NCBI RefSeq assembly: GCF_003634755.1
Contig: NZ_RBXA01000001.1
Coordinates: 558,001-622,000 of the forward strand
Direction of reading: 5' to 3'
Origin: Flavobacterium limicola
Lineage (GTDB): Bacteria; Bacteroidota; Bacteroidia; Flavobacteriales; Flavobacteriaceae
Length of the DNA stretch: 64,000 bases
Numbering within the stretch: position 1 is the stretch's first letter; each line of letters begins with the position of its first letter. Positions 10,773-18,487 of the stretch are shown here, one piece after another. The notes beneath the pieces were generated by a model. It had not been told where the DNA came from, ran no database searches, and worked only from the letters and a program-made list of their open reading frames with translations. A program made the position numbers and the translations under genes.

Positions 10773-12419
10773 CTATTTTAGATTGGTTCCAATCCGCATT
10801 ACGTTAGCTTCAAAATCTTCTCGTGGACCCGCTGCTTTATTTTTGAGTTGTGAACGGTAATTGTAAATTGTGGATACCGAATACCGAAGAAAAGTCGAAA
10901 TTTTTGCGCTGTCCTTGATACCCAAACGAATCAGTGCAAAAATCCGTAGTTCCGTATTCAACAGTTCGCCTTCTTTCAATTGTATGGCTTCTTCATCAAT
11001 TAACAAAGCGCTGAATTCTGGAATGAAATTAGGAAAGAGTTGCAGGAATGTCTTGTCGAAATTCGTGAGAAATGCTGCGAGTTCATTTTCGATAAATTGT
11101 TTTGACTTTACGGCACTAATCAGGTCGTTCATTTTTCCAGTTGTTGCCATCACATTCAATTTTCGGCGGTATTCGTCTAATTTTCCGATGTAGTCAGAAC
11201 ACTGATCCATGTAACGGCCAATGTATATTTCTTTCAAAAGATTGGCTTCGGTCAGCGTATAATTGGTTTCATTCAATTTTTCATTGAAAGTATTTAGTTC
11301 GGTATTCAACTCCGAAAGCTTGCTGTTGGCCAAACTTAAATCCTGCTTTGCTTTGGACAATTTTTTCATTTGCTTGAAAAGTAAAAAAAGCACCGCCAAC
11401 AAGAACACGGATAATATACTCACACTTATTAAAAACAGTACCAACTGAAATCGATTGGTTTCATTTTGTTTTTGATATGCCTCGTTGATGATAGGCAGCA
11501 TCTTAGAGATTTCATAGGTTCGTAAACGCGCATTACAAAAAAGGGCGTCTTCAAGCGAGCGTTTTATGTATTTGTAAGCGCGGTCAATATCTTCGTTTTC
11601 ATACATTAGAAAAGCCAACGAACGCAACGAAATGTATTCTTTCTTGGCCAATTGCAAATCGGAAATAGCCGAAATAGTCAACCATTTTTTCTCCTGCTCA
11701 GCATCTTTTTTTTGGCGATATGCCTGCGAAATAATGTAGGCAATAACTGCTCGATCATCACTGTTGTGAGCAATTTTCGGGAAATAGTTCAGTAACAAAT
11801 CCAGTGTTTCTTTGTGTTTTCCGGCATCAAGAAGCGTACTGGATTTCGCCATAATATAGGCGCTTGATTGCGGTTTGTAATAATTTAGAGAAGAATCACG
11901 GTACTTTTTTGTTAAAACAATATACTTCTTTTTTTCCTGAAGAGAGGCCGCATAATCAGACATATAACCATAAACGACGCTATTTACGGTAAAATAATAG
12001 CCTTTTAATTCGGGTGAAGTAGTGATGTTCATTCGATTAAGAATATCGGTTGCTTCCTTGTACATTCCTAATGTTCCCATAATGGAAGCTAGATTTAATC
12101 GGGCATGATTTAGCTTTTCAATGTCATTTAGTTTTTCGGCTATTTGAAAACTCTTTCGAGCATAAATCAAAGCAGAATCCGATTGATACGATTTATATTC
12201 CGCATACAACTTTCCGTAAACATCATATTTTTGAATATCGGTAGTAGTAGAAAGCAGCAGTTCTTTGAGTTTGTTGATTTGAATCTCTTTTTTATCCGAA
12301 TACAATTGGTAATCAGCAACTGTTCGATCCAATTCCTGCAATAATTGTTCAGAATTATTTTGGGCAAAAAGAAAAAGGGGAAACAAAAATGCAAGAAGTA
12401 CTGTTAAAAAGCGATTCAT
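10773..12419 (-). CDS. SusR-like membrane regulator: TPR sensor, TM helix, coiled coil, C-terminal HTH (DUF6377 type)
   Basis: 548 residues. Signal peptide (to LFAQ), a periplasmic alpha-helical TPR-like region (~25-330; pairs such as KSFQIAEKLNDIEKLNHARLN), one membrane helix (LVLFLISVSILSVFLLAVLF), a coiled coil (KLSKAKQDLSLANSKLSELN) and a cytoplasmic C-terminus. Near the end, LRIFALIRLGIKDSAKISTF followed by LRYSVSTIYNYRSQLKNKA looks like a LuxR-like helix-turn-helix. The layout matches SusR-type regulators (DUF6377), which span the membrane, sense a sugar outside and bind DNA inside. It sits directly upstream of the GH97 gene in the same direction, which makes control of that gene the obvious role (inference). 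Confidence 0.8.
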   Translation of the reverse strand: MNRFLTVLLAFLFPLFLFAQNNSEQLLQELDRTVADYQLYSDKKEIQINKLKELLLSTTTDIQKYDVYGKLYAEYKSYQSDSALIYARKSFQIAEKLNDIEKLNHARLNLASIMGTLGMYKEATDILNRMNITTSPELKGYYFTVNSVVYGYMSDYAASLQEKKKYIVLTKKYRDSSLNYYKPQSSAYIMAKSSTLLDAGKHKETLDLLLNYFPKIAHNSDDRAVIAYIISQAYRQKKDAEQEKKWLTISAISDLQLAKKEYISLRSLAFLMYENEDIDRAYKYIKRSLEDALFCNARLRTYEISKMLPIINEAYQKQNETNRFQLVLFLISVSILSVFLLAVLFLLFKQMKKLSKAKQDLSLANSKLSELNTELNTFNEKLNETNYTLTEANLLKEIYIGRYMDQCSDYIGKLDEYRRKLNVMATTGKMNDLISAVKSKQFIENELAAFLTNFDKTFLQLFPNFIPEFSALLIDEEAIQLKEGELLNTELRIFALIRLGIKDSAKISTFLRYSVSTIYNYRSQLKNKAAGPREDFEANVMRIGTNLK

Positions 12420-12635
12420 TCAAATGGTATTAAATTGCTGTAAAAATAATTAAAAATCCAATGGAACTTCAAAAGTAAGGTTTGCAAAAGCAAGAGTTTT
12501 TAAAATAACCGCAAATTCGCTAATTTCTATTGGTGCTTCTTTGGTCTAATATGTCGTTCGACTAAAATACTATCATTATTCACACGTTATGATTTTTTTA
12601 TAAACCCAGAACTCAATAAGTCCCTTACAAATCAT

Positions 12636-12643
12636 TAAATTTG
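12636..12643 (+). promoter_or_regulatory. TAnnTTTG -7 element for hflX
   Basis: TAAATTTG lies 16 bases before the hflX start. No clear -33 TTG. The preceding gap (from 12420) also holds a CCGCAAATTCGC dispersed-repeat word. Confidence 0.4.
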
Positions 12644-12659
12644 TAACTTATTCAAAAAT

Positions 12660-13910
12660 ATGTTAGAAAAAGAAGTAATAAATTTCGAAAAAACGGCTAT
12701 AGTTGGTATTGTGACTCAAAACCAAAGTGAAGAGAAACTAAACGAATATCTTGACGAATTGGAGTTTTTGACTTTTACCGCAGGAGGCCAAGTGGTGAAA
12801 CGTTTTTCGCAAAAAATGGAACGTCCTAATCCTAAGACTTTTGTAGGGACTGGAAAAATTGAAGAGATTCATCTTTTTGTAAAAGAAAATGATATATCTA
12901 CTTTGGTATTTGATGATGAATTATCGCCTTCACAGCAAAAAAATATATCTAAAATCATAACAGAATGTAAAATTCTGGATAGAACGCACCTTATCCTTGA
13001 TATTTTTGCGCAACGTGCTGAAACTTCGTATGCAAGAACGCAGGTAGAATTAGCACAATGCATCTATATGTTGCCGAGATTATCGGGATTGTGGACACAC
13101 CTTGAACGTCAAAAAGGGGGAATTGGAATGCGTGGACCTGGAGAGACAGAGATTGAAACTGACAGACGTATTGTTCGTGACCGAATCGCTTTATTGAAAG
13201 ATAAAATTAAAGCAATCGACAAACAAATGGGAACTCAAAGAGGCAATCGCGGTTCCATGGTACGCGTGGCTTTGGTTGGGTATACTAATGTGGGGAAATC
13301 GACTTTGATGAATGCCGTTGGGAAAAGTGACGTTTTTGTAGAGAACAAACTTTTTGCAACATTGGACACTACCGTTCGAAAAGTAGTCATCAAAAACCTG
13401 CCTTTCCTGCTTTCGGATACCGTAGGATTTATCAGGAAACTGCCAACGCAACTGGTTGATTCTTTCAAAAGTACGCTGGATGAGGTTCGCGAAGCTGATT
13501 TGTTATTGCACGTTGTTGATATTTCGCATCCGGAATTTGAAGATCATATTGCATCCGTAAACCAAACGTTATTGGACATCAAGGCAAATGATAAACCCGT
13601 TATTATGGTTTTCAACAAAATCGATGCGTATAAGCATTTGACTATTGATGAAGATGATTTAATGACCGAAAAAACGCCAAGACATTACACGCTGGAAGAA
13701 TGGAAAGCAACTTGGATGAGTAGAGTAGGCGAGCAAAATGCCTTGTTTATTTCGGCTACCAACAAAGAAAATTTCGAGGAATTCAGAGAACGCGTTTACG
13801 AAGCCGTAAGACACATTCACATCACCCGTTTTCCGTACAATAAGTTTTTATATCCGGATTATAAAGACGCGGTGGAAAAAGAAGACAAAGACGAAGAAGA
13901 AAACGAATAA
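12660..13910 (+). CDS. hflX: GTPase HflX
   Basis: Ribosome-associated GTPase that splits stalled or heat-damaged ribosomes. 416 residues, the usual length. The N-terminal HflX domain (about 10-180) includes the glycine-rich GGIGMRGPGETEIETDRR linker. The G domain follows: G1 ALVGYTNVGKST from about residue 204, G3 DTVGF, G4 NKID and G5 SATN. A short acidic tail (EKEDKDEEENE) is typical of Flavobacterium copies. Monocistronic, with a hairpin terminator after it; the accessory island begins immediately downstream. Confidence 0.95.
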   Translation: MLEKEVINFEKTAIVGIVTQNQSEEKLNEYLDELEFLTFTAGGQVVKRFSQKMERPNPKTFVGTGKIEEIHLFVKENDISTLVFDDELSPSQQKNISKIITECKILDRTHLILDIFAQRAETSYARTQVELAQCIYMLPRLSGLWTHLERQKGGIGMRGPGETEIETDRRIVRDRIALLKDKIKAIDKQMGTQRGNRGSMVRVALVGYTNVGKSTLMNAVGKSDVFVENKLFATLDTTVRKVVIKNLPFLLSDTVGFIRKLPTQLVDSFKSTLDEVREADLLLHVVDISHPEFEDHIASVNQTLLDIKANDKPVIMVFNKIDAYKHLTIDEDDLMTEKTPRHYTLEEWKATWMSRVGEQNALFISATNKENFEEFRERVYEAVRHIHITRFPYNKFLYPDYKDAVEKEDKDEEENE

Positions 13911-13929
13911 TTTTCAATTTATAGAATAC

Positions 13930-13972
13930 ACAGCTGTCAGTTCGAGCGCAGTCCAGAACAGCGCTAGTGGAG
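13930..13972. repeat. Dispersed GTCAGTTCGAGCGCAGTC-type intergenic word
   Basis: The stretch reading GTCAGTTCGAGCGCAGTC...GAACAGCG is a word I associate with many Flavobacteriia intergenic regions (from memory). It is GC-richer than its surroundings and non-coding. Confidence 0.4.
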
Positions 13973-13978
13973 CAACAG

Positions 13979-14012
13979 AATCCCTTTTGATATTTTCAAG
14001 AGGGATTTTTTT
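13979..14012 (+). terminator. Terminator after hflX
   Basis: AATCCCTTTTGA pairs with TCAAGAGGGATT (one G-T pair) and is followed by eight T. Confidence 0.85.
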
Positions 14013-14014
14013 TG

Positions 14015-14128
14015 GGCATGTCCCAGCTTCCTCTGCGTTACAGCTGCGTCAGGCTGTACACTGCAATCTTTTATTTCGCTGCGCTGCATAAAAGGATTTC
14101 CGCTGCCATCCTTCATGCGGGCTTTAGT
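14015..14128. repeat. Dispersed hairpin repeat, copy 2
   Basis: Fills much of the 379-bp gap between hflX and the island. It reads GGGCATGTCCC..., then TGCAATCTTTTAT and ATAAAAGGATTTCCGC as inverted arms around TTCGCTGCGCTGC, and ends GCTGCCATCCTTCATGCGGGCT. It is GC-rich against an AT-rich background and shares architecture with copies near 2030 and 46150. Confidence 0.6.
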
Positions 14129-14289
14129 TTTATTAAGTACTATTCATGTTTTTTAGACTATTTGTAAGAAAAAATCAATATATTTGAAAATGAATGTTAT
14201 GTGATAATTATTATACCGATCTACCCAATTTTGTGTGGTTTAGTATGATTTTGTCACATTTATAAACCAGTAGGGCAATATTATAAGAA

Positions 14290-14895
14290 ATGAGTAAATT
14301 GATGCATTCATATAGAAAAGATTGGAATAAGTTAAAAGAGATTATATCTAATGAGACTATAAAAATCGAAATTATTAAGGATGATGTTTCAATAAATAAA
14401 CTTATAGATTATTTAATATCAGCAGAGGACCATCGCTACAAATATCATGTTGGTTTTGACATAATAGCAATAATTAGAGCCTTTAGAAATCGAATTTTAT
14501 ATAAAAAACAGGAAGGTGCAAGCACTATAGAACAGCAACTTGTTAGAACTATTATAGGAAAGTATGAAAAATCACTATCCAGAAAATTAAGAGAGATTTG
14601 CCTTGCTTTTGCCTTAAAGTTGTTTATTAACAAAAAAACAACTGCTCTTATCTATTTAAACATAGCTTATTATGGTACAGACTTTAAAGGACTAGATAAA
14701 GTTTTAAAAAAATTCAATCTAAAAAAAGGTGATTATATAAATGATAATATTTGTGCTGAAATAGTATCACGCCTTAAATACCCAGAGTCTACGAAAAAGA
14801 GTACTAGGTTAAAACTGATTGAAAATAGAAAAAAGTATCTTTTAAAATTATATGAAAAACATTCAAATTATAAATTATTAAAAATCCATGGGTAA
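14290..14895 (+). CDS. Free-standing GT51 peptidoglycan glycosyltransferase domain without anchor
   Basis: 201 residues that are essentially only the GT51 (bifunctional-PBP-type transglycosylase) domain. Motif 1 is AEDHRYKYHVGFD with catalytic Glu46; motif 2 is GASTIEQQL (76-84); motif 3 is RKLRE with Glu102, followed by the YLN...YYG block (122-129). Normal family members are membrane-anchored and longer, and polymerise lipid II on the outer face. Here no signal peptide or membrane helix precedes the domain, so the protein looks cytoplasmic. It overlaps the next gene by 8 bp, implying translational coupling to a nucleotidyltransferase. The DNA is very AT-rich, suggesting transfer. A toxin- or effector-like role is inference; no other PBP gene is nearby, and the motifs are too intact for simple decay. 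Confidence 0.75.
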   Translation: MSKLMHSYRKDWNKLKEIISNETIKIEIIKDDVSINKLIDYLISAEDHRYKYHVGFDIIAIIRAFRNRILYKKQEGASTIEQQLVRTIIGKYEKSLSRKLREICLAFALKLFINKKTTALIYLNIAYYGTDFKGLDKVLKKFNLKKGDYINDNICAEIVSRLKYPESTKKSTRLKLIENRKKYLLKLYEKHSNYKLLKIHG

Positions 14896-15574
14896 TATCA
14901 GATCATATTTGCAACTTTCAGAGAAAGCACTAAAAATTGATGAAGTCTATTTGTCGCCAGATAGTTTTTTATCAACATATTTTGAACTTGAACCTTTAGA
15001 AAAAAAATCGTTTTTAAGTCATTTTATCATTAATAACAACCCATATATTTTTAAGAGTGTTCCTATATTGTATCAACAAATAATTCAATATCTGGCACAA
15101 GAACTTGAGCTAGAAAATGCAGATATAAAACTAATTGGAAGTGCAAAGACTGGTTTTTCAATAAGTCCCAACCCTGATTATGGAAAACCATTTTCTGGCA
15201 AAAGTGATTTAGATTTTACAATATTTAATGAAGCTCTATTTAATAAATTAAAAATTGAATTCAATTTGTGGGCTAATCAATATGAAAATCAAAATCTTGT
15301 CCCTAAAGAAAGTGAAAAAAAATATTGGAATGATAATCTAACAATTGTTCGAAAGAACTTGGATAGAGGATTTATTGACACATATAAGATACCCAATAGA
15401 AGCATATTCCCATTGACAATGAAAATTAATAATTGTCTTTTTTTAATTTCATTTAAGTTGAACGAAATTCATGGGATTAATAGCTCTAAAGCATCGTTGA
15501 GAGTTTACAAGAATGAACAATTATTTTTAAATCAATTAAAACTGAATACAGAATATATATTGAAAAGTCTATAA
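14888..15574 (+). CDS. Small nucleotidyltransferase-fold protein coupled to the GT51 gene
   Basis: 228 residues. A Pol-beta-like nucleotidyltransferase signature is clear: GSAKTG (84-89), then after a loop rich in Pro, Gly and Ser, SDLDF (106-110) with Asp107 and Asp109 as probable metal ligands. RGFIDTYKIP and the C-terminal SLRVYKNEQLFLNQL motif fit a family of uncharacterised NTases I associate with accessory regions (memory, not a search). It is shorter than CD-NTases of CBASS and lacks their helical half, so cyclic nucleotide synthesis is not assured; it could instead tag RNA or protein. The start overlaps the GT51 gene end by 8 bp. AT-rich like its partner. Confidence 0.7.
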   Translation: MGNIRSYLQLSEKALKIDEVYLSPDSFLSTYFELEPLEKKSFLSHFIINNNPYIFKSVPILYQQIIQYLAQELELENADIKLIGSAKTGFSISPNPDYGKPFSGKSDLDFTIFNEALFNKLKIEFNLWANQYENQNLVPKESEKKYWNDNLTIVRKNLDRGFIDTYKIPNRSIFPLTMKINNCLFLISFKLNEIHGINSSKASLRVYKNEQLFLNQLKLNTEYILKSL

Positions 15575-15603
15575 AGAACATTATCGCAACTGGGACTGGT
15601 CTA

Positions 15604-15630
15604 CAATGAGTAAGTACCTACTTAAACGAA
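15604..15630. repeat. Degenerate REP fragment
   Basis: GAGTAAGTACCTACTTAAA resembles the GAGTACCTACTTAAA arm of the REP-like repeats around the transposase at 16.7-17.5 kb. It is probably a remnant left by the same element. Confidence 0.4.
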
Positions 15631-15678
15631 AACAAAAATTATTGCTCCACTCTAAATGAGACGTATATGCGTTATTTT

Positions 15679-16644
15679 GTAGCGTCTATATACAAGTTGG
15701 CGGTAATTATCCAGAAAAATCAGATTTAATAACAACATATGGCAACACCTCGAAAAAAAACTGAACCGACAAAACAACAGTTAGCAGATGCATTAATAAT
15801 AGATAAAGCTAGTTTTAAAATGAAACTTGGTGAAATTCTAAAATCAGGAAAAGAATTATTAAATCGTTCAATAACAAATGTTGATGAGTTAGAAAGAAAC
15901 CAAAAAGATTTCTATGGTTGGGAAGATTATAATTCTGAATATTTAAAGCAAGCTTTTAATAATGAAAATAATCAATATAAAAGAACATACGATGATACAA
16001 ACAAGTTCTATGGACTATTTGGCAACAGCGATAATTCTCCTAATGAAAAACTAAAACAACTAAAAGAAAAAATATCAAATAAAGTAACATTTTTAGAAAG
16101 GTTATTTGACAAAGTTGACTTATTAAAATCTGATGTAGAGGAAGCTTTAATAGTTAAATCTACCAAAACAGTTCATAGTAGCAATAAAAATATTTTTATT
16201 GTACACGGACATAACATGGCAGTTCAACAAAGCGTTGCAAGAAATTTAGAAAAATTGGGGTTAAATCCAATAATTTTAAGTGAACAACCAAATGCTGGAA
16301 ATACTGTAATTGAAAAATTTGAAGCTAACTCTGATGTCGGTTTTGCCGTAATTTTGTTAACTGATGATGATGAAGGTAAATCCAAAACTGAAATTGATTT
16401 AAAAAGTAGAGCACGTCAAAATGTTGTACTTGAACTTGGATATTTTATTGGTCGATTAGGCAGAAAACGAGTTTTACCTCTTTATACAGAAAATGTAGAA
16501 TTGCCAAGTGATATACACGGTCTTTTATATATTCCAATTGATAAAGCTGATACCTGGAAATTTGCGCTAGTTAGAGAACTAAAGAAAGCTGGCTACGATG
16601 TGGATGCTAATTCAATATTATAACTGCCGCCAACACACGCTACA
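15679..16644 (+). mobile_element. Putative one-gene cassette carrying a TIR gene, bounded by inverted ends
   Basis: The left end has TGTAGCGT then GTTGGCGGTAATT (15679-15708). The right end has AACTGCCGCCAAC then ACGCTACA (16622-16644), the inverse of the left end with two mismatches in the long arm. The TIR gene fills the space: it starts 31 bases inside the left end, and its stop codon overlaps the right end. I recall similar CCGCCAAC...CGCTACA gene ends in other Bacteroidota genomes. No integrase is visible here. Confidence 0.5.
15739..16623 (+). CDS. TIR-like nucleotide-binding protein (CAP12/Pycsar-effector TIR family)
   Basis: 294 residues. Residues ~1-145 are a lysine-rich helical region, perhaps a sensor or oligomerisation part. 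Residues ~150-290 are the TIR-like domain of PF10137: first strand IFIVHGHN (152-159), SEQPNAGNTVIEKFE, VILLTDDDEG, and RQNVVLELGYFIGRLGRKRV, in which Glu232 is the predicted NADase catalytic glutamate. In CBASS and Pycsar this domain degrades NAD+ when a cyclic nucleotide binds a partner domain. Here no cyclase of the known types is adjacent; the nucleotidyltransferase 165 bp upstream is the only candidate partner, but the inverted ends suggest the TIR gene moved in alone. Defence function is inferred from the family. Confidence 0.85.
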   Translation: MATPRKKTEPTKQQLADALIIDKASFKMKLGEILKSGKELLNRSITNVDELERNQKDFYGWEDYNSEYLKQAFNNENNQYKRTYDDTNKFYGLFGNSDNSPNEKLKQLKEKISNKVTFLERLFDKVDLLKSDVEEALIVKSTKTVHSSNKNIFIVHGHNMAVQQSVARNLEKLGLNPIILSEQPNAGNTVIEKFEANSDVGFAVILLTDDDEGKSKTEIDLKSRARQNVVLELGYFIGRLGRKRVLPLYTENVELPSDIHGLLYIPIDKADTWKFALVRELKKAGYDVDANSIL

Positions 16645-16730
16645 AGCAATTTGGGTATTAGGCTTAATGGAAAGTTGGTTTCGTATTTGGGATGATTTGG
16701 CAAAACCACTAGCGCTCGTTTGTCCTCGTT

Positions 16731-16762
16731 CTCTGGTGCTCGTTTGCAACGAGTACCTACTT
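16731..16762. repeat. Outer REP-like inverted repeat, left copy
   Basis: 32 bp, perfectly inverted relative to 17483-17514. It contains the hairpin CTCGTTTGCAACGAG next to TACCTAC, the complement of GTAGGTA. Confidence 0.85.
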
Positions 16763-16781
16763 AAATTAAGAAACAAATTAT

Positions 16782-16797
16782 AGCGTTTGCAACGCGG
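16782..16797. repeat. Inner REP-like inverted repeat, left copy
   Basis: AGCGTTTGCAACGCGG, perfectly inverted relative to 17448-17463; it contains the hairpin GCGTTTGCAACGC. Confidence 0.8.
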
Positions 16798-16878
16798 ATC
16801 GCTAAAACCGGAGTAGCTTTAAATAACTATACGACTGTTTTATAGTAGCGTTTCTTAAAATCAATATTTTCAAAAAAC

Positions 16879-17433
16879 ATGTCTGAGAAATATAAAGTTA
16901 TCGATAGTACAGTGCCTACTTTTATTACAATAACAGTTGTAGACTGGGTAGATTTATTGGTACGACCTAATTATTGTAGTATTTTAGACGAATCCTTAAA
17001 TTATTGTATCAAGGAAAAAGGATTGAGTGTGCATGCTTATGTATACATGACTAGTCATATTCATTTAATTGTAACAGCATTTGATGGAGAGTTGCAAAAT
17101 GTTATTCGGGATTTTAAAAAATTCACCTCAAAAAAACTGGTACAAGCAATAAAAGAACACCCTGAAAGCAGGCGAGAATGACTGTTACGGAAATTTAGTT
17201 TCGAAGCTCAAAAATCAGGAAGAGCTAAAAATTATAAAGTATGGCAAGATGGTTTTCATCCCGTTATATTGGATACTTTGGAAAAAATAGAACAGTGTCT
17301 AAACTATATTCATTATAATCCTGTTGAAGCCGAAATTGTTTTTCATGAAAGAGATTATGTAAACAGTAGTTATAGAAATTATGAAGAAGACAATACTGTT
17401 TTTTGTAATGTAAATGTCGAACCTTTATGGTAA
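16879..17433 (+). pseudogene. RAYT / IS200-like Y1 transposase interrupted by one in-frame TGA
   Basis: Single-strand REP-associated transposase. The frame runs 184 residues with only one stop, the TGA at 17179-17181 after ESRRE; the same frame continues LLRKFSFEAQ...YIHYNPVEAEIV to TAA. The HUH motif is SHIHLIV and the catalytic tyrosine lies in YIHYNPVEA, so both catalytic parts exist but on opposite sides of the stop. Relatives usually have Trp at this point (REWLLRKF), so TGG to TGA is the simplest explanation. Without readthrough the N-terminal 100 residues lack the tyrosine and would be inactive. The undamaged repeats on both sides suggest recent inactivation. Confidence 0.85.
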
Positions 17434-17447
17434 TCTGTTTATATTAG

Positions 17448-17463
17448 CCGCGTTGCAAACGCT
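17448..17463. repeat. Inner REP-like inverted repeat, right copy
   Basis: CCGCGTTGCAAACGCT, inverse of the left inner copy. Confidence 0.8.
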
Positions 17464-17482
17464 TTATTTAGTTCACACAAGT

Positions 17483-17514
17483 AAGTAGGTACTCGTTGCA
17501 AACGAGCACCAGAG
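17483..17514. repeat. Outer REP-like inverted repeat, right copy
   Basis: Perfect inverse of the left outer copy; reads AAGTAGGTACTCGTTGC at its start, with GTAG five bases before the hairpin. Confidence 0.85.
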
Positions 17515-17535
17515 TACAGAGACACTACAGAACAT

Positions 17536-17574
17536 AAAAAAAGACCTTTAGAAATTTTCTAAAGGTCTTTTTTT
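17536..17574. terminator. Terminator of the DUF3078 end of the SUF-associated cluster
   Basis: AAAGACCTTTAGAAA pairs perfectly with TTTCTAAAGGTCTTT, with A and T runs on the two sides, so it works in both directions and separates the island from the cluster. Confidence 0.9.
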
Positions 17575-17590
17575 ATAAAAATGTATTTTC

Positions 17591-18439
17591 TTAAAAACCG
17601 TAATTAACGCCTAATCCAAATACTTCTCTAACCTGAACGGCTTGAATCGAATTGTCGTCATAAATGGCTTGTACCGCTACATTAGCCGACAAGTATTTAT
17701 TGATTTTCATGATGACATTCATTTGGTAATCAACATCCACGTTTTGAGGATTATCTAAATAATTGGAATATAAATTCAGTCGGTTTTCTACAGATACATT
17801 CGTCATGATATTGAATTTATAGTATGCCGTAATACTGGCTCCAAACTCAAATCGAGTAGAGTCGCCTTGCAATACTCCAAAAGAAGGACCAAATTCAGTA
17901 AAATGAGGATGAACAACAATCAGTTTTGCTGTCGCCGGAGAAAAATTGACACTCAAATTATTACTTTTTTTCCAAAGCATTCCTGGTCCCAACTGGAAGT
18001 AAGCCGGAGAGAAAAAATGCGATATTTTATCATCATTTTTGTCTAATCCAGTGTCCATTTGAGTCTTGAAATTAAAAAACATCGAATAGTACCATTGTCC
18101 TTTGGCTTTCTTTCCCCAAAGAGAATTCAGTTCCAAACGATCGTCCGTTTTTGCGGTTTTTTCGTCTCCTTTTATTTTGGTTAAACCGTACGCTAAAATA
18201 AATTTGTTATCCCAAACGATATCTTCTTTTTTATAATTGAAGTCATAATTCAGTCCAAAATTCCCCGCAATATTCGAAGTTCCACCACCCAGCCATTGTT
18301 TATTATAAGCCGATTGATTAAAAAGCAGTGAGATGTTTCCTTTTTTGGTCCAATACTTTATCGTGTCTGTTGCCGTTTCTTGTGCAGCAGCAGAAAGCAT
18401 TGCAAAAAGAAACACTACAGAAAAAGCTATTTTTTTCAT
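17591..18439 (-). CDS. DUF3078 outer-membrane-type protein
   Basis: 282 residues with a signal peptide (ending SAAAQ). The body alternates amphipathic strands (NISLLFNQSAYNKQW, FGLNYDFNYK, KFILAYGLTKIKG, YYSMFFNFKTQMD) and ends VFGLGVNYGF, with a C-terminal aromatic residue as in barrel proteins. This is the DUF3078 family, which in Flavobacteriia commonly closes the SUF-linked cluster after DUF2480. The role is unknown; an outer-membrane beta barrel is the likely structure. It lies 48 bp after DUF2480 and ends at a strong terminator. Confidence 0.85.
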   Translation of the reverse strand: MKKIAFSVVFLFAMLSAAAQETATDTIKYWTKKGNISLLFNQSAYNKQWLGGGTSNIAGNFGLNYDFNYKKEDIVWDNKFILAYGLTKIKGDEKTAKTDDRLELNSLWGKKAKGQWYYSMFFNFKTQMDTGLDKNDDKISHFFSPAYFQLGPGMLWKKSNNLSVNFSPATAKLIVVHPHFTEFGPSFGVLQGDSTRFEFGASITAYYKFNIMTNVSVENRLNLYSNYLDNPQNVDVDYQMNVIMKINKYLSANVAVQAIYDDNSIQAVQVREVFGLGVNYGF

Positions 18440-18487
18440 GTTTTTTATTTTAAATACACTGTGTACGTATTCCTAAACGTAAATATA

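Larger units (their letters stand above)
16731..17514 (+). mobile_element. REP-flanked RAYT (Y1 transposase) locus
   Basis: Two nested perfect inverted repeats enclose a Y1/HUH transposase gene: an outer 32-bp pair (16731-16762 and 17483-17514) and an inner 16-bp pair (16782-16797 and 17448-17463). Each arm is itself a small hairpin (CTCGTTTGCAACGAG; GCGTTTGCAACGC), and a GTAG tetranucleotide precedes the outer right hairpin, as in REP elements recognised by RAYTs. Confidence 0.75.

Noticed and set aside
14290..14895. GT51 gene as a decayed remnant of a PBP1-type gene
   Set aside because: Frame is open, catalytic motifs are intact and the stop overlaps the next start, which argues for a real compact gene.
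14888..16623. Reading the NTase and TIR genes as a CBASS or Pycsar operon
   Set aside because: The NTase is only 228 residues with a non-CD-NTase spacing between GSAKTG and SDLD, and no second domain; the TIR gene is separated by cassette ends and a REP remnant. Kept only as a possibility.
16598..16783. 61-codon frame after the TIR gene
   Set aside because: It overlaps the TIR gene end, then crosses the cassette end and the left REP arm; composition is that of the repeat DNA, not of a protein.
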